Assembly: GCA_037102815.1 (NCBI GenBank)
Contig: BTPP01000001.1
Span: forward strand, 5,729,001 to 5,793,000
DNA: 64,000 nucleotides
Direction: 5' to 3'
Source: Neurospora intermedia
Lineage: Eukaryota; Ascomycota; Sordariomycetes; Sordariales; Sordariaceae
This document shows, one piece after another, positions 57,065-64,000 of the stretch (position 1 is its first letter; the number at the start of each line of letters is the position of its first letter). The notes under the pieces are model-generated. The model worked only from the letters and a program-made list of their open reading frames with translations, was not told where the DNA came from and did not search any database. A program made the translations under genes and the position numbers.

Positions 57065-59563
57065 ATGACTTCCCAGCCTTCTCCAGGCAAAGGCCGGGGT
57101 CGCAACCTCTCGATCGACGAGTACAATGTCTACGACGACGCGAAGACATACTATACCACCGAGGACCGCCATCACAACCACCGCGCTGGAGCCAGAACTC
57201 GCACCTATTCTCAGGTAAGCACACCCCGACCCAGATTACCACGCTTGGCGAGCATCCACTGATCCCGCCGCCTACAGAACAGCTTGTTCAAGCAGTTTGA
57301 ACGTCTAGGCCTTCAGAAGGAGCCCTACCGCAGAGGCAGCCATGGTACGAAGACAATCACTTGCCAGCGAACGATTCCATGCAAAACATGCTGATAAGAC
57401 GTTTGACAGACGAGTCAACGATCCCCCACTCCCGCCGATTCCTCATCCAGGTCGAGCCCACGCTGCAGAGTCTGCAATCGCAGGAGGACACGGATGGCAA
57501 CATGCAGATCACCATCGAGGACAACGGGCCAAAGGTACGGAGAAACGCCATCAAGGGGCTAAAAGTTGCAGTTGGTATTACACAGCGCTAACATGGTGCA
57601 ACCCCCAGGTCCTGTCCCTCAGAACCGCTGCATCCAATGGCTACAACCGATTCGACATCCGTGGCACTTACATGCTGTCCAACCTTCTTCAGGAGCTCTA
57701 CCTCGCCAAGGAATACGGTCGCAAGCAGATTATCCTCGATGAGGCCAGACTCAATGAGAACCCCGTGAACCGACTGTCGCGACTGATCAAAGACCACTTC
57801 TGGGAGGGTCTAACACGCCGCATTGATGCTTCCAGCATCGAAATCGCTGCGCGGGATCCCAAGGACTGGACTGACGATCCCCGACCCCGCATTTACATTC
57901 CCAGAGGAGCACCCGAACAACACGAGTATTATACCAAGGTGGCCTTGGACAGGCCCGAGCTTCGCCTGGATGTTCAATATCTTCCCGAGAAGATCACCCC
58001 CGAGATTGTTCGGGACATGAACGCCAAGCCTGGCCTGCTGGCGGTAGATATGGAGGAAGTGGTTGATCCCAAGACCGGTGAGAAGACTCTACGCGGCCGC
58101 CCTTTCGTGGTGCCCGGAGGTCGCTTCAACGAGCTGTACGGATGGGACAGCTACATGGAGTCTCTCGGGTTGCTGGTCAACGACAGAGTTGATCTGGCCA
58201 AGGCCATGGTGCAAAACTTCTGTTTCTGCATCAAGCACTACGGCAAGATCCTCAACGCTACTCGTTCCTACTACCTTTGCCGATCGCAGCCCCCCTTCCT
58301 AACGGATATGACTCTGCGCGTCTACGACAAGATCAAGCACGAACCGGGTGCGATGGAATTCCTTCGCCAATCTCTGTTGGCCGCCATCAAGGAATACTAC
58401 AGTGTCTGGACAGCTGAGCCTCGCCTTGACCCTGTGACTGGTCTCTCCAGGTACCGCCCTGAAGGACTTGGCGTCCCTCCCGAGACCGAGGCTGGCCACT
58501 TCATCCATATTCTTGAGCCCTATGCCAAGAAGCACAACATGAGCTTTGACGAGTTTGTGTACGCTTACAACCACGGCGAGATCAAGGAGCCCACGCTCGA
58601 CGACTACTTCATGCATGACAGAGCTGTTCGTGAGTCCGGCCACGATACCACATACCGCTTCGAAGGTATCTGCGCTGATCTGGCCACCATCGATCTCAAC
58701 TCGCTCTTGTTCAAGTATGAGACCGACATTGCGCGTACAATTCGCAACGTCTTCCACGACAAGTTTGAGGTGCCGGATGACTGGCTCGCTACCAACAACC
58801 CTGCTGCTAGCAAGCTTGAGACATCGGCAATGTGGGATCGTCGTGCCAAGCGCAGAAAGCTGGCCATTGACAAGTACCTGTGGAACGAAGAGGCGGGCAT
58901 GTACTTCGACTACAACACGGCCACGCGCAAGCAGTGCAACTATGAAAGTGCCACCACTTTCTGGGCCCTGTGGGCGGGTGTCAGCAACCCCAAGCAGGCA
59001 GCTGCCATGGTGACCAAGGCCTTGCCCAAGTTGGAGGCTTTTGGTGGTCTGCTGTCTGGAACAAAGGAGTCTCGTGGTGAGATTGGTCTAGAGCGCCCTA
59101 ACCGTCAATGGGATTACCCTTACGGCTGGGCGCCACAGCAAATCCTTGCTTGGACAGGTCTATACCGGTACGGCTTTAACGAGGAAGCTGAGCGCCTGGC
59201 CTACAAGTGGCTGTTTATGATTACCAAGGCGTTTGTGGACTTCAACGGCGTGGTGGTGGAGAAGTATGATGTGACGAGGCCCATTGACCCACACAGAGTC
59301 GATGCCGAGTACGGCAACCAAGGGTTGGATTTCAAGGGAGTTGCCAAAGAAGGGTGAGTTTGTTCTGTCGCCATGTTTTTCGAGAGAAACACAATCACTG
59401 ACATGATGAACGCAGTTTCGGATGGGTCAACGCCAGTTATGTCTACGGCCTGCAGATCGTTAACGCGCATATGCGCCGTGCGCTCGGCACTCTGACTCCC
59501 TACGAAACCTTTATGAAGGCCGTCGAGGAGAATCGGAACAAGGCGCTCTCGGAGCTCTCTTGA
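57065..59563 (+). CDS. treB: Neutral trehalase (GH37), PKA- and calcium-regulated type
   Basis: This cytosolic enzyme splits trehalose to two glucose units, for example on germination or recovery from stress. Five exons (57065-57214, 57278-57344, 57410-57534, 57609-59353, 59416-59563) encode 744 residues. The N-terminal regulatory tail has three RxxS/RRxS sites suited to protein kinase A: RNLS16, RTYS49 and RRGS71. A calcium-loop-like [12 protein letters not shown] follows at residues 99-110, as in yeast Nth1. The catalytic part has both family signatures: [14 protein letters not shown] and [12 protein letters not shown]. The C-terminus ends [14 protein letters not shown] then LSELS. No signal peptide is present, which separates it from acid trehalase. 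Short regulatory exons (67 and 125 nt) precede the long catalytic exon. Identity is firm; regulation is inferred from motifs. Confidence 0.96.
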
Positions 59564-62500
59564 TCTGGTTTCGGCTACCTTATTTTCAACAACACGGTTA
59601 TCTTTCCATTGAAGCGTCTGTTAGCCTGCAGCAGCCTTTTGGCTTTCGCAATTTCCATTATTCGGCGTTTAGGTTTTATATTGACTGCTGGCGCGGCTTT
59701 TCCCATCAGATTACATAGTCAGATCGGTTCTTGACAAGGGGGGCGACGAACAGGAGCTAGATTAAAGAAGTCACATCAGGAAAGAGAAGGTACTATGATG
59801 GTATATGCATACTGCTGGGTGTTGCTGAGGGAGAAGACTGAAAAGCACGCGACCTGTGTTGCTCATGTCTTGCTTTAAGGGCTGCAAACATTTCTAAGAG
59901 ACGGACCTGGACCTGAACGGTCAGTTAGTAGTAGTATAGATAAGCAAATCACTACCTGATGAAAGAGTTGAGCGACTATGAAGTAGCTCACCGTGACCGG
60001 ATGGATGTAAGTGAGCTTGTCGAGAAGTGTCTACAGCCAGGCTCCCGCAAGACAAACCAACGAGAACCGCGCGTGCGCTAACCACCAAAATCATGGCATT
60101 GCCGAAGCCATGAAGACAACTTTCATTCCTTCCATTGCTCTCATTGTTTTTGGTGACTTTTACGGCTGGTTATTTATGGTTGGCTCACTTGAGCTTCTTG
60201 CAGCCCTTCGAACCTAGTCTAGCGTTGCATGCTTTGCGAAACAGTTTTGAAACCTGCCGTGAAGTCTACGTCAATTCATCTGGCGCGAGCTTGACATCTT
60301 CTACTTGCCATCATCTTTAGACGCATGAGTGTTTGGCTTTCTTAGTTGCAAATTGTCTCACTTCATAGCTGGCCAGCAACTCTGTTACTCGAGAGTTTCT
60401 GCTCAGTGATATCATTGATGGCAGCCCAACTTTAACTACTTGTACAAACGTATGGGCACTGCTTGATAACCTTTTTAGGCACTCATTTCTCTCCCAGGAC
60501 ACTCCTTCACGGCACTTGACCTCCTATCTCGACAGGTACCCCGTTTTCGCCTTATGAACCCCACGCCTCCCCCTTTTTTTCTTTTTTTTTTTCTTTTTGT
60601 ATTTATTGCCCGACTAATGCCGTAAAGCAGAGTTTAATGACGGTAAGATGTGGTTGTCGAAATTGCAGAGACGAGTGAAACTTGGGTTCGTTAACGGGAT
60701 AGGATGACCTTTGCGGTTTCACATCAATGACTACGTTGATTGTTGACTCTCTGGGGATGAAGAAGATCGGAGATATTATGGTACGGCGTCTTGGGGTATA
60801 GGAGTGAGGAGAACTAGTAGTATACGATGTAGTAATATTGCGAGTGAGTCTGAGGAGAGAACAAGAAGAACTAAATTCAGATAATGGGTGGGCGCTAGGT
60901 CAGCATGGCTGCTATTCGTTGCAAGTCGTATCGGACAGTCGTATGGAAGTCGTGGTCCACGCTGATAGATCTTTCTGTTCTCTTTTGTTCCTGGCGGGGT
61001 TTGTCCCCTCTCTCCCGGGTGCTCTTTCTGTGGGCATCCAGGAAGAGATATGCTCTACCTATTCAAGTTCTTGGCCTGTTCTTGTCGTCTACACAGGCAG
61101 TCCCGCCTATGATGAGCTACATGACAGTAGAAAGGTGAAAGACCACCAAAATCTCTGGAGAACATTTTAGACGGTACCAGCGAGATAGTCTGTAGTGTTG
61201 CAGCACTCCTGTTCAGTGCGAGAACATACTCTCTCTGGCAACAGGAAAGCGCTCAAGTACTGGCGGTCATCATACACAATAGCAACCAGCCAGGTCTTCC
61301 ACGTCGACGAAAAACAAGACGGATTTGTTGAAGGGTCTAAACCTTGGGCTTAAGTGATTCCAGTAAGGGCCCTACCAGTCAAAAGCTGGGGCCCATTGCG
61401 ATATGTCAGAAAGTTTGGTTTATGAATCAAGTGGGAGAGAACGAGCGATGATTCCGTTGACAATTTGAGCGACGACACCCGACGCAACATGACTTCACTG
61501 TTCTGTTGCACCTGCCTCCAACAGCCGTAGGAAAATCATAATTTAGGAACAGACAGACACCTGCTGCCACATTTTGATTATTCGATCTTCCACCATCTCA
61601 ACTTCGGTAGACATCCCTACGTTGCAAGGGCGCTGAATCGCCGAGTGGCACGGGCGATTGTCCCGAGTTCTTCGCTTCACCCACAACGGCACCACCTCTT
61701 GGATACCCTCATTCTACACTAGCAACCCACGGCAGACACTCGTCCAGCTTGTCACGCCCCTTCAGCAGACAGGTTCTGGATCATACTTCCCAATGACAGT
61801 GTGCTGCAGAATTTCGTCACACGTGAAAAGCAGGTAGGTACGTAAAGCCAAAGCACTCATAATTCCGCCACACAAAATGTGTCGATCTGGTGCCTGCTGC
61901 ATGTACATGTAGGGCAAAGCCACTTCTACCAACTTTCTGATGCTCTGGAAAACCCCCAATCCTAATCATGAAGCAGTTACGCCATGCTGACTACTCGTAC
62001 TGGATTTAGATGGGTGAGGTATGAGGCCAGTAAATCGACCCTAGCCACGAGTTTGAACCTCGGGGTCAACGAGCCCTTGATGAATGACTTTTGAGGACGC
62101 GTGTCTAAACAACTTGAGCATGGCAGAGAGAGCCTGGTTGACGGGTCAATGCTGGTTTTACCTTGGTGTTCATACCAGTAACCTGGAAGCTGGGCTGTAC
62201 ACTCAAGAAACCATTGCATGAGCAGCATGCATACATGAGGGCTCCAGGGCATGGAAACGAAAAGAAGAGGGCACCCACAGAACTCAGAAATAAGTTACAA
62301 CGAGAACAATCACATCAGGTCATCAATCTCAGCCCTATCAATCAAACCAACTACCATACGATCACATCGACAACCATAATCACGGCACAGCCCTCTGGCG
62401 GTTACGCAACTTAGGAACTCGTAGCGGAGATAAACCCTGGGATCGGCACAAGCGTAAAACACACATCGTCGGCAACGTTGCCAAGTTCAGCGACAAAGGA

Positions 62501-63095
62501 GGCATTGGCGTCAGGACTTCAGTCCACCGAGAAGATTGCATCAGCTATACTCTCTTGACCGAAACTTATCGACTCGAGTATAAGCATCCACGAATCCACC
62601 CCCTTCTCGTTCTAGGGTCATGGACTGTCACCTGGACCTTCAATCCTCAGCCGCCTGCTCTTCGCGGCCCCCCTTCTGTATGATGTCCCGACCTCTCAAT
62701 TGGATGTTCTGACTCTGTGCACACTGTTCATAACACAACTGGCTCGAAGACCTTTATCGACACTTTCGTTGATTTCGTTCAAGTCCATGTATTGAACCGC
62801 AACTACCATTCATCGAACCATCCACTGTATACGACTCGAGATCTAACACGCTCTACTCGCTCATCAGCATTCGCTTTAGGCGCAGAACTCCATCTTTTCT
62901 ATTCCATTCAAAGAATACTCGACATCGTTGGATAGTGAGACCGCAGCATCCCCTCTCGAGCTAACCGGCAAAGAGAGTCCTTCAACGATTCGGCCAACAG
63001 AGCAACTGAACATCCTTATCAGAGTTACAAACTATACTCGCCTTCTTTCAACACCGGTCCAAGAGCTATTCACTTCTTCGTTGGGCATAATCAAC
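59564..63095. other. Spacer between trehalase and the right-edge gene
   Basis: Three and a half kilobases with no supported gene. It contains the trehalase 3' UTR, a T-rich patch near 60573-60600, and a probable long leader for the right-edge gene (about 62600-63095). Short frames (60838-61170, 61977-62414) show no features. Confidence 0.45.
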
Positions 63096-64000
63096 ATGTC
63101 TGACCACAGCTACCTTCACTCAGCCCTGCTGACCCCTTCGGCTATGCTGGCCTCCCAACCCGGGCTACTGCCCGCGGCCGAGATATACCCCGCGACCCAG
63201 ATTTTCTCAACAACCTTCCCCTTCCCTCCAGTTCACGTCCAGCAACCAGCAATTCTCCCATATGACCGACCCGGGCCTATCCCCATTAGCCAATACCGAT
63301 TTGACACCCTCCCACTCTACAACCCCAACGATCGCCGGTCACCCGCCGAGCAATGGCGAATGCTACCCCGTCCCATTGACATCAAGCGTAGCATGAACTA
63401 CAAGCTAACCTTCGGGAACGCCAGCTTGCTATATTCTTGGGTCAGCGGGCTCTCCAGGTCGGCGAGTACATCAAACCTGTATCACGACGCTAGGGGAAAG
63501 GAGGCGAGCCTACAGAAGGGATCCATTACGTTATCGTTTGCATCAAAGTTCAACGAGAGCTTGGAGAAGGAGAAGGCAAGGCTCGGTCCTATGGTTCTTG
63601 CTGAAATGCAAATGAAGAACTGTTGCTTCTCGTGCCTGGTGCACAATAGGGGAAAGCCCTGCCATCACCCATATCCCCAGCGTCCGACCCATGTCCAGAG
63701 AGGGCAAAGCAGCACGGCAAGATCAGGAGCACAACAACCCACTCCACAAGCCACACCCGCCATAAGAACATTCGGGAGCATAGATGACGTTAGAAAGCAC
63801 CTGATCACTCGGTGGCATCGAACCGAACGTGATCTGCTTGTCCGGATCTCCTCCGTTGAATTTCATGGCATCATCGCCAGCGGGGGTCAAGAAACTCGAG
63901 ATCTAGAGCAAGTACTGTTATCGATCGATGACTTTGTCATAGAAGCAAAGCACCGGTTCGACGAGATCCGGTCTCTTTTGTCGGGCTTTTTCACTGCCGT
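63096..64000 (+). CDS. Unrecognised protein, 3' partial
   Basis: An open frame of 301 codons starts at the ATG at 63096 and runs off the right edge without a stop. It begins MSDHSYLHSALLTPSAM. The first 80 residues are Pro/Leu-rich and look disordered (PFPPVHVQQPAILPYDRPGP). A short basic segment (RPIDIKRSMNYKL) is followed by charged helical sequence. A Cys/His group then appears, with Cys176, Cys177, Cys180, His183, Cys189, His190 and His191, a possible metal site. After a Gln/Thr-rich linker, the visible end is helical: SIDDVRKHLITRWHRTERD, then DFVIEAKHRFDEIRSLL. I do not recognise a family. The length of open frame and the codon use support a real gene, perhaps a nuclear or regulatory protein. 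Confidence 0.72.
   Translation, partial: MSDHSYLHSALLTPSAMLASQPGLLPAAEIYPATQIFSTTFPFPPVHVQQPAILPYDRPGPIPISQYRFDTLPLYNPNDRRSPAEQWRMLPRPIDIKRSMNYKLTFGNASLLYSWVSGLSRSASTSNLYHDARGKEASLQKGSITLSFASKFNESLEKEKARLGPMVLAEMQMKNCCFSCLVHNRGKPCHHPYPQRPTHVQRGQSSTARSGAQQPTPQATPAIRTFGSIDDVRKHLITRWHRTERDLLVRISSVEFHGIIASGGQETRDLEQVLLSIDDFVIEAKHRFDEIRSLLSGFFTA

Overview
The window looks like nuclear DNA of a filamentous ascomycete, most likely a Sordariales fungus at or near Neurospora. Short introns (about 50-90 nt, occasionally 170-240 nt) with GTRNGT donors and YAG acceptors interrupt genes for fungal proteins. Two tRNA genes stand alone, simple-sequence repeats lie only in spacers, and gene density is about one per 3-4 kb. 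The predicted nucleoside diphosphate kinase agrees, as far as I can recall it, with the Neurospora enzyme. No plasmid, viral, CRISPR or insertion-sequence signature was seen, and no gene cluster for a specialised metabolite.

Layout, left to right: an SPX/EXS (SYG1/XPR1-like) phosphate exporter cut by the left edge (+); tRNA-Ser(AGA) (-); nucleoside diphosphate kinase (-) diverging from ER glucosidase II alpha (+); an eqolisin-like peptidase homologue (+) converging on a His-rich Mrx11-like mitochondrial protein (-); an EF-hand MscS-type mechanosensitive channel (-); a 1048-residue WW-like protein (-) diverging from a small unknown gene (+); an AP-1-like bZIP factor (-); a 4.3-kb gene-poor stretch; an MGR3-like mitochondrial TPR protein (-) diverging from a DAP1-type haem-binding protein (+); a 90-residue Cys/His protein (-); a second 4.4-kb gene-poor stretch; amidophosphoribosyltransferase (-); tRNA-Arg(CCG) (-); an RTA1-family seven-helix protein (+); a DUF3405 type II membrane protein (+); neutral trehalase (+); and an unrecognised gene running off the right edge (+).

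The genes are mostly unrelated housekeeping or membrane functions: purine synthesis, NTP balance, ER glycoprotein quality control, trehalose mobilisation, phosphate and ion transport, and mitochondrial proteostasis. They do not form a pathway cluster. I found no clearly new biological system. The best leads are: an open, in-frame upstream extension of the NDP kinase carrying a hydrophobic segment; an eqolisin homologue whose catalytic Gln is replaced by Arg; a 57-nt, stop-free, frame-preserving intron in the purine gene; an overlapping upstream ORF on the WW-like gene; and a 26-base G run. All calls come from reading the sequence and remembered family features; no database search was run.
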